Assembly: GCA_009691645.1 (NCBI GenBank)
Contig: SIAT01000006.1
Location: 1 to 26,058, forward strand
DNA length: 26,058 nucleotides
DNA from: Pedosphaera sp.
Lineage (GTDB): Bacteria > Verrucomicrobiota > Verrucomicrobiia > Limisphaerales > SIAT01
Direction of reading: 5' to 3'
Positions 7,247-15,344 of the stretch are shown here, piece after piece. The notes beneath the pieces were generated by a model, which was not told the origin of the DNA, searched no databases, and saw nothing but the letters and a program-made list of their open reading frames with translations. A program made the translations under genes and the position numbers. The stretch's first letter is position 1; each line of letters opens with the position of its first letter.

Positions 7247-10200
7247 TTAACCAGCCTTTGAGTCATTTGAAAATTGTCTGCGGAACCAGAGTGCGAGGTC
7301 ATCGAAGAACGAATAGGCGACGGGAGTCATGAGCAGCGTCAGCAACAGACAGAGGCTTTGGCCGCCCACCACGACGACCGCCACAGCACGGCGTTCCTCG
7401 GCGCCGGGACCCGTGCCGAGCGCGAGCGGAAGCATTCCCGCCACGAGCGCCAGCGTGGTCATCAAGATCGGGCGCAGACGGTCGCGGTTTGCTTGCAGAA
7501 TGGCGTCGAGCCGCTCCATTCCTTTCGCGCGGAGTTGATTCATGTGGTCAATCTGGAGGATCGCATTTTTCTTCACCACGCCGAAGAGGACGAGCAGACC
7601 GAGGGCGGAGTAGAGGTTGAGAGTGTTGTTCGTAGCCCAGAGTGAGAGGAGGGCGAATGGCAGCGAGAGTGGAAGCGAAAGCAGGATGGTGAGCGGGTGG
7701 AGGAGGCTCTCGTACTGCGCCGCGAGAATCATGTACATGAACACCACCGAGAGCACGAAGGCCCAAATGAATTCCCGGAAAGTGCGCTCCAATTCCTTGC
7801 CGCGACCGGAGACGCGTGTGCTGTAGCCGGGCGGCAGGTTGAGATTGTCGGCGGCTTTCTGCAACGCCGCGAGCCGATCGCCGAGCGCATAACCGGGCGC
7901 GACCGCGCCGCGCAGGCTCACTTGCCGTTGCCGGTCGAGGCGATCGATACGCGCGGCGGTGAGCGCGGGCGTCAGCTTCACGAGGTTATCGAGACGCACG
8001 AGGCCGTTGCGCCGCGTCGGGACGTGAAGGCGCAGGATGGATTCCGGATCACGTCGATCGGCCGCCTGAAGCCGGAGCTGCACATCGTAGTCTTCGCTCG
8101 TCGAGTGGTCGTGAAAGCGTGTCACGCGCGTGTCGCCACCGACCATGATCCGCAGCGCGGAGGCGAGGTCTTCCGCGTCCACATCCATCGCGGCGGCGCG
8201 GGCGCGATCGATCTCGACGCGCAGCTCGGGCTTGTCGAACTTGAGCGTCACGTCGGCATCCACGATGCCCAGCTCGGGCGCTTTTTGACGGAGTGTTTCG
8301 GCGTAGGCGAGCAGCTTGTCGAGGTCCGGACCGAGCAGTGCGAAATCAATTTCGTAGTTCGCGCCGCCGAGGCTGAACGAGGAGCCGCTGCGCACCGAGG
8401 AGCGAAGGTCGGTGAATTTTCGCAAGCGCTGGCGCACTTCTTGAACGACTTCGCGTTGGCTAAAATTACCTTTGAACGCTTCCGAAGGATTCCGCAGGAA
8501 ACGCGTCCACGTAAAAGTGCGCTCGGTGTGCGGCGCGATTCGAATGAAGAAACGCGCGTAGTGGACGCCGAAGGCGCTGCTGCCGATACCGCTGAAGATC
8601 GAACGTACGCCGCGGACGCCGCGCAAATCCGCCTCGACGCGTTGGGCCGTCGCATCCATCGCGGGGAGACTGGTGCCGTCGCGTGCTATGACGTTCACTT
8701 CGAATTCGCCTTCGTCGGTGTTCGCCGGCGTGTATTCCTGGCGCACCTGTTTGTAAAGCGGCACAGCGGACCCCATCACGGCAATCATCGCGAGGCCGAC
8801 CAGCACGCGGTGACGCATCGAGAAGGTGAGTGCTGCTGTGTAGCCGCGGTCGATCCACGAGTAGAAGCCGCGCCGCGAACGTGCCATGCCGTGATTGTCG
8901 CCGGCTGGCATCCGCAGCAGGCGCGCGCTCATCATCGGCGTGAGCGTGAAGGAGACGAGCAGGCTCATCAGCACCGCCACGGCTGCGGTGATGCCGAATT
9001 GGAAGAGGAACCGGCCGGCGATGCTCGACATGAACGAGACCGGCACGAAAATGATTACGAGGCTGAAGGTGGTGGCCATGACGGCCATGCCGATTTCCGC
9101 CGTCGCCGCGCGCGCGGCCTCGAAGGGGCCGAGGCGTTTCTCTTCCATGAAACGGAAGATGTTTTCGAGCACGACGATGGCGTCGTCGATCACGATGCCG
9201 ACCATCAGCACGAGGGCCAGCATCGTCACGCTGTTCAACGTGAAGTTGAGCGCCCACATCATGCCGAACGTGGCGATGACGGAGACAGGGATGGCCACCG
9301 CCGCGATGATGGTCGAGCGCCAGTCCCGCATGAACAGCAACACCACGAGGCTGGCCAGAAGGCTGCCGAGAAGCAGGTGGCGGTTGATTTCCGACTGGGC
9401 TTCGTAGATGTAGCGGGAGTGGTCGCGGGTGATCTCGAGTTGAATGTCCGGCGGGAGTTGTTTGCGCAGCTCCTCGAGCTTCTGTTTGGCGGCCTCGATG
9501 ACGGCGATGCTGTTCGCACCGGATTGCCGGATGATTCCGAGTGAAACATTTGGCCGACCGTTGAAGCGTGCGAGCGTGCGTTGCTCGCCGGCGCCATCTT
9601 CGGCCCAGCCGAGATCGCGCACGCGGATGGGCGCGCCGTTGACGGTGGCGATGACGAGGTCATTGAAATCCTTCGGCCGTTGCACGCGGCTCACGGTGCG
9701 GAGCGTGGCTTCGCGCAAATCGTCGGTGACGTTGCCGCCGGGGACGTTGGCGTTCTGCCGGGCGATGGATTCGCGCACGGCGGTGATTGGAATCCGATGC
9801 GCCGCCAGTCGGTCGGCGTCCATCCACACATTGATGGCGCGGTTGAGTGCGCCGTTCATTTCCACTTCACCAACACCATCAATGCGCTCGAGTTGTACCT
9901 TCACTCTTTTATCAGCCAACTCACTCAGTTCGCGCAGTGATCGATCGCCGGACATCGAGACGACCAATATGGGGGAGAGGTCGTTGTCCACTTTGGAGAT
10001 GATCGGCGGATCGACCTCGCGGGGCAGGGCGCGGACGACGCTGGCGAGTCGGTCGCGAACATCCTGTGTGGCCGTGTCGATGTCGCGTTTCAGATCGAAT
10101 GTAACGAAGATGTAGGACAATCCCGGCCACGAAATGGAACGCAGTTCTTGAATGCCCGCGATGCTGTTCACTGCTTCTTCGATGCGATGGGTGATGAGCG

Positions 10201-10384
10201 ACTCGACCTCGCTCGGCGAGGCGCCGGGTAACGAAGTGGAGATGCGGACAGTGGGTAGATCTACCGAGGGGAAACGATCCACGCCGAGTCGGAAGTAACT
10301 GGTCGCGCCCACGACGACCAGTGAAAGCACCAGCATCGCCGCAAAGACCGGCCGGCGGATGGAGACTTCAGCGAGCTTTTGCAT
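7247..10384 (-). CDS. RND efflux transporter permease (AcrB/HAE1-like)
   Basis: The 1045-residue protein has the length and layout of an RND inner-membrane pump. It has an N-terminal membrane segment after SIRRPVFAAM, a large periplasmic porter domain, a cluster of six helices, a second periplasmic domain, and a second helix cluster. The proton-relay residues are visible: the Asp pair in GIVIDDAIVVLEN (D400, D401) and the Lys in GVVKKNAIL (K939, matching AcrB K940). These features fit the HAE1-type drug or hydrophobic-compound exporters better than the heavy-metal branch. It starts 3 nt after the adaptor stop codon, so the two are co-translated. No outer-membrane TolC-type gene and no TetR/MarR regulator lies nearby, so the outer channel must come from elsewhere. 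The substrate is unknown. Confidence 0.96.
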   Translation of the reverse strand: MQKLAEVSIRRPVFAAMLVLSLVVVGATSYFRLGVDRFPSVDLPTVRISTSLPGASPSEVESLITHRIEEAVNSIAGIQELRSISWPGLSYIFVTFDLKRDIDTATQDVRDRLASVVRALPREVDPPIISKVDNDLSPILVVSMSGDRSLRELSELADKRVKVQLERIDGVGEVEMNGALNRAINVWMDADRLAAHRIPITAVRESIARQNANVPGGNVTDDLREATLRTVSRVQRPKDFNDLVIATVNGAPIRVRDLGWAEDGAGEQRTLARFNGRPNVSLGIIRQSGANSIAVIEAAKQKLEELRKQLPPDIQLEITRDHSRYIYEAQSEINRHLLLGSLLASLVVLLFMRDWRSTIIAAVAIPVSVIATFGMMWALNFTLNSVTMLALVLMVGIVIDDAIVVLENIFRFMEEKRLGPFEAARAATAEIGMAVMATTFSLVIIFVPVSFMSSIAGRFLFQFGITAAVAVLMSLLVSFTLTPMMSARLLRMPAGDNHGMARSRRGFYSWIDRGYTAALTFSMRHRVLVGLAMIAVMGSAVPLYKQVRQEYTPANTDEGEFEVNVIARDGTSLPAMDATAQRVEADLRGVRGVRSIFSGIGSSAFGVHYARFFIRIAPHTERTFTWTRFLRNPSEAFKGNFSQREVVQEVRQRLRKFTDLRSSVRSGSSFSLGGANYEIDFALLGPDLDKLLAYAETLRQKAPELGIVDADVTLKFDKPELRVEIDRARAAAMDVDAEDLASALRIMVGGDTRVTRFHDHSTSEDYDVQLRLQAADRRDPESILRLHVPTRRNGLVRLDNLVKLTPALTAARIDRLDRQRQVSLRGAVAPGYALGDRLAALQKAADNLNLPPGYSTRVSGRGKELERTFREFIWAFVLSVVFMYMILAAQYESLLHPLTILLSLPLSLPFALLSLWATNNTLNLYSALGLLVLFGVVKKNAILQIDHMNQLRAKGMERLDAILQANRDRLRPILMTTLALVAGMLPLALGTGPGAEERRAVAVVVVGGQSLCLLLTLLMTPVAYSFFDDLALWFRRQFSNDSKAG

Positions 10385-10387
10385 CGC

Positions 10388-11608
10388 TCAATGAGCCGCA
10401 GACACCGGAGCTTCAGCGAGACTGCTCGCGTTGGCGGCGATTTCATCGCCGGATTTCAGACCATCGAGCACTTCGATCCAATCGCCCGAGATGCGGCCGG
10501 TGCGAATGGTGCGCTCGGCAAGCCGGCCTTCCTTGATGACGAAAACTTTCTCGATGCCGGCGAAAGTGATGATCGCGCTGCGCGGCACGCAGAGCACTGG
10601 CTCGGCAGGTGCGACGACGATTTCGGTGCGGGTGAAGTGACCGGGCTTCAACGTGCCGGGGTTTTTCACATCCGCCTCGGCGGCGAGCATCCGATTATCT
10701 TCGCGGATGGTGGGGCTGAGCCGCTGGAGCGTGGCGGTAAATGCGTTGGTGATCCCCTCGACGCGGAAGCGAATGGGTTGGCCGATTTGCAGACGCGCGG
10801 ATTCGCGTTCCGGAACTTCGAGGCGAAGCCGCAATGTGTCCATGCGGACGAGAGTGAGGACAGGCGCGCTGGCATTGAGCGATTCTCCACGGCGGGCGTG
10901 GCGTTCCTGCACCACACCGTCGAACGGCGCGGTCAGGCGCGTGTCCGTTAGTTGCTGGCGGGCGATAGCCAGATCGGCGCGGCGCTCGGCGAGTTGGGCT
11001 TGGCGATTGCGTATTTCCTCCAGTGCGTCGCGGTGTTTGTTCAAGGCGACGTCGTGGGTGGCTTGCGCGGTTTCTAACTCGGCTTTGGGTGTGATTCCTT
11101 TTTCAACGAGCTGCTGCGCGCGGGCGCGGGCGCGGGCGGCTTCTTCCAGCACCGCGCGGGCTTGCTGAACGGTACTTGTGCCGTCGAGATCCACCTTGTC
11201 GTCGTCGCCGGCCAAAGGCAGGCCCAGCCGCGCGCGAGCTTGGGAGAGTGCGGCTTCGATCTGGCGCAGGCGCAGTTCAAAATCTTGCGGTTCAATCTGC
11301 GCGAGAAGATCACCCTGCCGTACGGGGCTGCCGAGATCCGCAGCAACAGTCTGGAGACGGCCGGCGACCTTGGTGCTGAGCGTGGCGTGATCGAGCGGTG
11401 CGAGCGAACCGAACACGGTGACAGTGCGTTCCATCGGGCGCAGTTCAGCGCGAGCGGTCTTGAGGTTCTTCGGCGCAAGAGGGAGTTCGGCTTTGGCTTT
11501 CGGCGTCGTCGCGGGCGGGCGGTTCGTCGGTTCGCATGCGGTGAGAAGGGAAGCGAGCATTGCCACCACGATGGCGAGGGATGGATTTCGTGTGTTTAAT
11601 CTATTCAC
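10388..11608 (-). CDS. RND efflux periplasmic adaptor lipoprotein (membrane fusion protein)
   Basis: This 406-residue adaptor links the permease to an outer-membrane channel. I chose the GTG at 11608: it begins the lipoprotein signal MNRLNTRNPSLAIVVAMLAS with lipobox LLTAC, and AGGA lies about 8 nt upstream. The frame extends to another GTG at 11641, which would put an Arg-rich stretch ahead of the signal. Domains in order are: a barrel-sandwich half (STKVAGRLQTVAADLGSPV), a long helical hairpin rich in Ala, Arg and Gln (about residues 105-190), the second barrel-sandwich half (APFDGVVQERHARRGESL), then beta-barrel and membrane-proximal domains with VLCVPRSAIITF. The permease follows after 3 nt. 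A promoter-like sequence lies 67-96 bases upstream. Confidence 0.94.
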   Translation of the reverse strand: MNRLNTRNPSLAIVVAMLASLLTACEPTNRPPATTPKAKAELPLAPKNLKTARAELRPMERTVTVFGSLAPLDHATLSTKVAGRLQTVAADLGSPVRQGDLLAQIEPQDFELRLRQIEAALSQARARLGLPLAGDDDKVDLDGTSTVQQARAVLEEAARARARAQQLVEKGITPKAELETAQATHDVALNKHRDALEEIRNRQAQLAERRADLAIARQQLTDTRLTAPFDGVVQERHARRGESLNASAPVLTLVRMDTLRLRLEVPERESARLQIGQPIRFRVEGITNAFTATLQRLSPTIREDNRMLAAEADVKNPGTLKPGHFTRTEIVVAPAEPVLCVPRSAIITFAGIEKVFVIKEGRLAERTIRTGRISGDWIEVLDGLKSGDEIAANASSLAEAPVSAAH

Positions 11609-11674
11609 AACTTCAGTCCTGCGTCTGCGCACAATGCCCACAAACAGACCTGCGAAACAATCCTTTCATTCTCG

Positions 11675-11704
11675 ATTTTATGCGGCTGCCCACCTCAGTG
11701 CCAA
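11675..11704 (-). promoter_or_regulatory. Candidate sigma-70 type promoter for the RND efflux operon
   Basis: On the minus strand TTGGCA (11699-11704, five of six to TTGACA) and TAAAAT (11675-11680, five of six to TATAAT) are separated by 18 bases. This is the best-matching promoter-like pair I found in the window. The -35 box overlaps the last codons of the VOC gene and the -10 box lies in the gap before the adaptor. The predicted start near 11668 leaves a leader of about 60 nt. It would let the pump be transcribed separately from the sulfatase-VOC pair. Confidence 0.55.
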
Positions 11705-12159
11705 TGTTGAAGCTCGATGATGTTGCCTTCCGGATCGGTCATGTAAACGAGCGTGAGCCGGCCGGCTCCGGGGATGTCGATGGTGACGACCTTGCCGACG
11801 TCGCGTCCGCCGAGGGCGAGGATTTGCTCGCGTGTGCCTTCGACATTCGGCACTTCAAAAGCGAGGTGAGCGAAACCGGGTCGGTTCAACGAAGTCGGCA
11901 GGGCTGCCTCGTTCTGTTCGTAGCTGAAAATCTCGATCGTCGGGCCGTGGTCACCGTGGCCGGGCAGGCGCAGGTGACGGCCGCGGATGCGCGCGCCGGG
12001 CATCGCGGTGAGCGCGTCAATGTCCGGGCCGTGGTGATCGCGCTCGGAACTGACGGGAACGCAGTCGAAGACTTGGCAGTAGAATTCCGCGAGTCGCTGC
12101 CGGTCATTGGCAATCAGATTAGTGTGGGCGTAGCGAACGGCAGAAGTGGTTTGCGACAT
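11695..12159 (-). CDS. VOC-family (glyoxalase-fold) metalloenzyme
   Basis: The 154-residue protein has the paired beta-alpha-beta-beta-beta modules of the vicinal oxygen chelate superfamily. The expected metal-ligand positions are all filled: His12 in RYAHTNLIANDRQRLAEFY, Glu76 in PTIEIFSY, His98 in GFAHLAFEV, and Glu149 in EGNIIELQHW. That ligand set is usual for glyoxalase I, methylmalonyl-CoA epimerase and many uncharacterised lyases or epimerases. Sequence alone does not choose between these roles, and the name lactoylglutathione lyase would be a guess. It has no signal peptide, so it is cytoplasmic. It starts 7 nt after the sulfatase stop codon and is likely co-transcribed with it, although one works inside and the other outside the cytoplasm. 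Confidence 0.87.
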   Translation of the reverse strand: MSQTTSAVRYAHTNLIANDRQRLAEFYCQVFDCVPVSSERDHHGPDIDALTAMPGARIRGRHLRLPGHGDHGPTIEIFSYEQNEAALPTSLNRPGFAHLAFEVPNVEGTREQILALGGRDVGKVVTIDIPGAGRLTLVYMTDPEGNIIELQHWH

Positions 12160-12166
12160 AAACAGC

Positions 12167-13615
12167 TTACGATTTATTCTTCTTCTCGCCTTTTTTGGCG
12201 GGCGGCGTCCACGAGCCGGCGGGCCAGTTTTTCTGCAACAGCGACTTCATCTCTTTGACAGTTGCGGCGGACTTCGGGTCGTTCGCGAGGTTCTTGAATT
12301 CGTGCGGATCGTTGTCGTGATCGTACAACTCAATGCCTTGTTTGCCGAGGTCCCACTCGGTGTAGCGCCAGCGCTCGGTGCGGACGGAATAGCCCGGGAA
12401 CGCGCCGCGCCAAACCTCCGTGTGAGCGGCTTTTGTCCATGCGGCGTCGGGATTGTCGAGCAGGGAACGCAGGCTCGTGCCGTGGAGATTTTTCGGCGGT
12501 GTGAGACCGCTGAGATCGGCGAGTGTTGGATAGAGATCCAGCAACTCGACTGTCCGGTTGCTTGCGGTGCCTGTGGTTTTTTGGGATGGCGCGGCGATGA
12601 TGAGCGGCACGCGCGCGGACTCTTCGAAGAGCGATTGCTTCATCAACAGGCCGTGTTCGCCGACGTGATAGCCGTGGTCGCTCCAGAAAACGATGATGGT
12701 TTTCTCCGTGAGCTTCAAGCGATCGAGGGCGTCGAGTAGCTTGCCGACTTGGGCGTCCACAAACGTGATGGTGGCGTAGTAGGCGCGGATGGCTTCGCGC
12801 GTCTGCGCTTCACTCACGCCGAAGAGCGGCCACGGCTGGGTCGAGTCGAGCGCCGGTCTGGGGATGGCCGCGAGGTAATCGCGCGGTTCTTTCGGCAACG
12901 TGATTTTTTCGAGCGGATAAAGATCGAAATATTTCTTCGGCGCGATGTAGGGGCAGTGCGGCCGATAAAAACCGGCGGCGATGAAGAACGGTTGATCGCG
13001 CTTCGCTTCCATTAGCTTGATGACCTCGGCGGCAACCTTGCCGTCGGTCTGTTCCTCGTCCGTGCCGTCGGCGGCGAGAAAGCTGAGCGAGGAGCCGAGG
13101 CCGCGCTTTGAAGTGTGATTTATCAGCTTGGATTCTTCGGCCTTGTCGCGGCCGCTCGGGTTGAGCGCGACATTCCACGAGGCGGGATCATCGAGGCCAG
13201 GGGTGCCGATTTGGCCGGGGTTGCCGTAGTGATAAATCTTGCCGACGCGCGCGGCGAAGTAGCCGGCTTTCATGAACGTCTGCGGCAGGGTGACGACATC
13301 CGGCAGCGAGGTCTTTCGAAAATCCTTCTGCAGATCGAACACTTGCGTGGTGCTCGGGCGCAGGCCGGTCATGAGCGAGGCGCGGCTGGGGCTGCAGAGC
13401 GGGAATTGGCAATAGGCGCGGTCGAAGCGCGTGCCGCGCGCGGCGAGGCGGTCGATGTTCGGCGACTTCACCAGCGGATGACCGTAGCAGCCGAGGGCGT
13501 TGCTCATGTCGTCCACGGCGATGAAGAGAACATTGGGTCGCTCGGCCGCGTTCGAGACGATGGCGACGTTGAAGCAGAGCAAAGAAAAGAAGTAGCGGAG
13601 CCAGCGTTGTTTCAT
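12167..13615 (-). CDS. Exported Cys-type sulfatase (iduronate-2-sulfatase-like)
   Basis: This 482-residue member of the alkaline-phosphatase superfamily hydrolyses sulfate esters, probably on sulfated glycans. A signal peptide covers about residues 1-24. The metal-binding pair is in FIAVDDMSN (D35, D36). The activation motif is CSPSRASLMTGLRP, with C74 as the residue converted to formylglycine and R78 in the C-x-P-x-R core. GFYRPHCPY and WSDHGYHVGEHG supply further active-site residues, the latter including the late Asp-His metal ligands. Those motifs and TTQVFDLQKDFR are closest to the iduronate-2-sulfatase-like group. The C-terminal tail is lysine-rich (KKGEKKNKS). No formylglycine-generating enzyme or radical-SAM maturase is present, so activation depends on a gene elsewhere. 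No recognisable Shine-Dalgarno precedes the ATG. Confidence 0.94.
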   Translation of the reverse strand: MKQRWLRYFFSLLCFNVAIVSNAAERPNVLFIAVDDMSNALGCYGHPLVKSPNIDRLAARGTRFDRAYCQFPLCSPSRASLMTGLRPSTTQVFDLQKDFRKTSLPDVVTLPQTFMKAGYFAARVGKIYHYGNPGQIGTPGLDDPASWNVALNPSGRDKAEESKLINHTSKRGLGSSLSFLAADGTDEEQTDGKVAAEVIKLMEAKRDQPFFIAAGFYRPHCPYIAPKKYFDLYPLEKITLPKEPRDYLAAIPRPALDSTQPWPLFGVSEAQTREAIRAYYATITFVDAQVGKLLDALDRLKLTEKTIIVFWSDHGYHVGEHGLLMKQSLFEESARVPLIIAAPSQKTTGTASNRTVELLDLYPTLADLSGLTPPKNLHGTSLRSLLDNPDAAWTKAAHTEVWRGAFPGYSVRTERWRYTEWDLGKQGIELYDHDNDPHEFKNLANDPKSAATVKEMKSLLQKNWPAGSWTPPAKKGEKKNKS

Positions 13616-13660
13616 ACTTCAATCTGATGGGAAGCCGCGTCGGCGGGCAATAGCGAATTA

Positions 13661-13701
13661 CGAAAACAGAAACGCTGGGCTAGCGAACCAGCCCAGCGCT
13701 C
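13661..13701 (-). terminator. Intrinsic terminator after the peroxiredoxin gene
   Basis: Positions 13673-13681 and 13690-13698 form a perfect 9-bp inverted repeat (CGCTGGGCT / AGCCCAGCG) around an 8-nt loop. On the minus strand G-U and A-U pairs can extend the stem to about 12 pairs, and it is followed directly by TTTCTGTTTTCG. It lies about 20 nt past the peroxiredoxin stop codon and upstream of the sulfatase, so it should separate the two transcription units. Confidence 0.85.
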
Positions 13702-13721
13702 GGAAGGTTCTCTGAACGCAA

Positions 13722-14267
13722 TCAGCCTTTCGGGAGTTTGGCGACCGCTTCCTTCATCTCCTTCAAATGCACGTCGGCCTGCGGCACGTCGGTGGAGTGG
13801 ATAATCTTGCCGTCCTTGCCGATGAGGAAGCTGGCGCGGCGCGCGATGTTCTTGCCAGCTTCACGGCGCACACCAAATGCATCGGCGATCTTGCCATCGG
13901 TGTCGGCGAGCAGCGGGAAGTTCAGATTGAACTTGGCGATGAACTTTTTGTGGCTCTCCGCCGAATCGAAGCTCACACCGATGACCTCGACGCCGTCCTT
14001 CTTCAGATCACCCATCTGATCGCGCAGGCCGCAGGCCTGTTTGGTGCAACCCGGCGTGTCGTTCTTCGGATAGAAGTAGAGCAGGACGGCTTTTTTGCCA
14101 GCGAAGTCGGCGAGCTTCCACGCTTGGCCGTCCTGGTTTTTGCCCTCGACTACGGGAGCTTTGTCGCCGGCTTTGGGCGCGTTCGCGGCGTGGAGATGAT
14201 TCATGGCGAGCGTCAATGCCGCGAGTGCGGCCAGCATGGAGGTGAGATGGTTTTTCATGAGATACAT
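13722..14267 (-). CDS. Exported BCP-type peroxiredoxin (AhpC/TSA family)
   Basis: The 181-residue protein is a thioredoxin-fold peroxidase that reduces hydroperoxides through a reactive cysteine. FYPKNDTPGCTKQACGLRD holds the peroxidatic Cys (C74 from the first ATG) with a second Cys five residues later (C79). That is the arrangement of the bacterioferritin-comigratory protein (PrxQ) group, where the two form an intramolecular disulfide. FRDQMG-like and GVSFDSAESHKKF segments fit the fold. A hydrophobic leader (MKNHLTSMLAALAALTLAMN) points to export, which is less common for this family. Starts at 14267 or 14258 both give a leader; neither has a Shine-Dalgarno. The gene stands alone, divergent from the DUF1080 gene, with its own terminator. 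Confidence 0.93.
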   Translation of the reverse strand: MYLMKNHLTSMLAALAALTLAMNHLHAANAPKAGDKAPVVEGKNQDGQAWKLADFAGKKAVLLYFYPKNDTPGCTKQACGLRDQMGDLKKDGVEVIGVSFDSAESHKKFIAKFNLNFPLLADTDGKIADAFGVRREAGKNIARRASFLIGKDGKIIHSTDVPQADVHLKEMKEAVAKLPKG

Positions 14268-14387
14268 CGGTGGTTGAATTGATGATTGAAGCGAGTCGCT
14301 GAACTGACGCAGGTAAAAGTTTTTTCTTCAGCCTGAATGGTTCGCGTGGCAGGATGCGTCCAAGTCGCGCTAAAACTGACAACTCCC
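14268..14387. promoter_or_regulatory. Divergent intergenic region between peroxiredoxin and DUF1080 genes
   Basis: This 120-bp gap must carry the promoters for two genes that run apart. I find no convincing paired -35/-10 boxes for either. TAAAAC at 14371-14376 could be a -10 box for the plus-strand gene, with a poor -35 partner. A short T-run lies at 14319-14324. No operator-like palindrome stands out. Confidence 0.4.
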
Positions 14388-15344
14388 ATGAAACAAATCC
14401 TGAGCCTCCTCGCCTGCTTCACCACCATCACTGCATTTGCCGCCGATGCCCCCAAAGGCGGCGCATTCCTCACGCCCGAGACGGCGGGGGCGGACTTCCA
14501 AGTGCAGGGCGAATACGCTGGGGAGAAGCTTGCCGTGCAAGTAATCGCGCTCGGTGGCGGTAAGTTTCGCGCTGTATTTCTGCACGGCGGCCTGCCCGGT
14601 GCGGGTTGGGACAAGTCGCCGAAAGTGGAGATCGACGGTGCGACGACCGATGGCAAAACGACGTTCGGCAAAACCGAGAACGGATGGAGTGGTGGAATCG
14701 CCGGTGAAGTTTTCAGCGGCAAGACCGACAAGGGTGAATCCTTTCAGCTCAAGAAAACTTTCCGTAAAAGTCCCGCGACTGGTGCCAAGCCGCCGGCGGG
14801 CGCGGTCGTGTTGTTCGACGGCACGTCGGCTGATAATTTCTCGCCGGGCAAGTTGACCGCCGACGGATTTTTGGCCGAAGGCGCGAACAGCAAGCGGCGG
14901 TTCCAGAGCCAGAAGCTTCACATCGAATTCCTGCTGCCGTTCCAACCGACAGCGCGCGGGCAGGGGCGCGCCAACAGCGGTTGTTATTTGCAGGGTCGTT
15001 ATGAGGTGCAGGTGCTCGACAGCTTTGGACTGAAAGGTGAGAACAACGAGTGTGGCGGTATTTACACCATCGCGGTCCCGAGCGTGAACATGTGCCTGCC
15101 GCCGCTGGCGTGGCAGACGTACGATATCGATTTCACTGCGGCGAAGTTCGACGCAACGGGCAACAAAACCGACGACGCGCGCATCACGGTCTTGCACAAT
15201 GGCGTGAAGATCCACGACAATCTGAAGCTACCGAAGACGACCACCGCCGCGCCGCTCAAGGAAGGGCCGGAACCGGGCTTCCTGCATCTGCAGAATCACG
15301 GGAATCCGATACGCTTCCGGAACATCTGGGTGGTGGAGAATTAA
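14388..15344 (+). CDS. Exported DUF1080 (3-keto-disaccharide hydrolase fold) protein
   Basis: The 318-residue protein starts at the ATG at 14388, where a signal peptide begins (MKQILSLLACFTTITAFA); the frame is open further upstream but that part does not look like coding sequence. Residues about 150-318 form a DUF1080 domain, a concanavalin-like sandwich found in proteins that bind or cleave (keto-)disaccharides. Its hallmarks are VVLFDGTS, RANSGCYLQGRYEVQVLDSFG-like strands (about residues 204-224), GGIYTI, WQTYDIDF, and the terminal IRFRNIWVVEN. Ahead of it, residues about 20-145 form an extra region with AGEKLAVQVIALGGGKFRAV and FSGKTDKGESFQLKKTF, which I do not assign. Its stop codon shares TTAA with the convergent Sel1 gene. 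Export is well supported; the activity is not established by sequence. Confidence 0.87.
   Translation: MKQILSLLACFTTITAFAADAPKGGAFLTPETAGADFQVQGEYAGEKLAVQVIALGGGKFRAVFLHGGLPGAGWDKSPKVEIDGATTDGKTTFGKTENGWSGGIAGEVFSGKTDKGESFQLKKTFRKSPATGAKPPAGAVVLFDGTSADNFSPGKLTADGFLAEGANSKRRFQSQKLHIEFLLPFQPTARGQGRANSGCYLQGRYEVQVLDSFGLKGENNECGGIYTIAVPSVNMCLPPLAWQTYDIDFTAAKFDATGNKTDDARITVLHNGVKIHDNLKLPKTTTAAPLKEGPEPGFLHLQNHGNPIRFRNIWVVEN

Noticed and set aside
6257..7261. A 334-codon plus-strand frame opposite the tricorn-like protease
   Set aside because: It has low-complexity Arg/Gly/Glu composition and no domain, and fully overlaps a gene with signal peptide, propellers and catalytic residues.
7697..9544. 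A 615-codon open frame on the plus strand inside the RND permease gene
   Set aside because: It lies antisense to a convincing permease, is rich in His, Arg, Glu and Asp with no recognisable motif, and is the expected shadow of a G+C-rich gene.
11609..11641. Upstream GTG (11641) as start of the RND adaptor
   Set aside because: It would place GIVRRRRTEVV ahead of the lipoprotein signal. The GTG at 11608 has an AGGA upstream and gives a normal lipoprotein N-terminus.
14351..14368. Sigma-54 like TGGCA element upstream of the DUF1080 gene
   Set aside because: The GC half of the -24/-12 pair is absent at the required spacing, so only a partial match remains.
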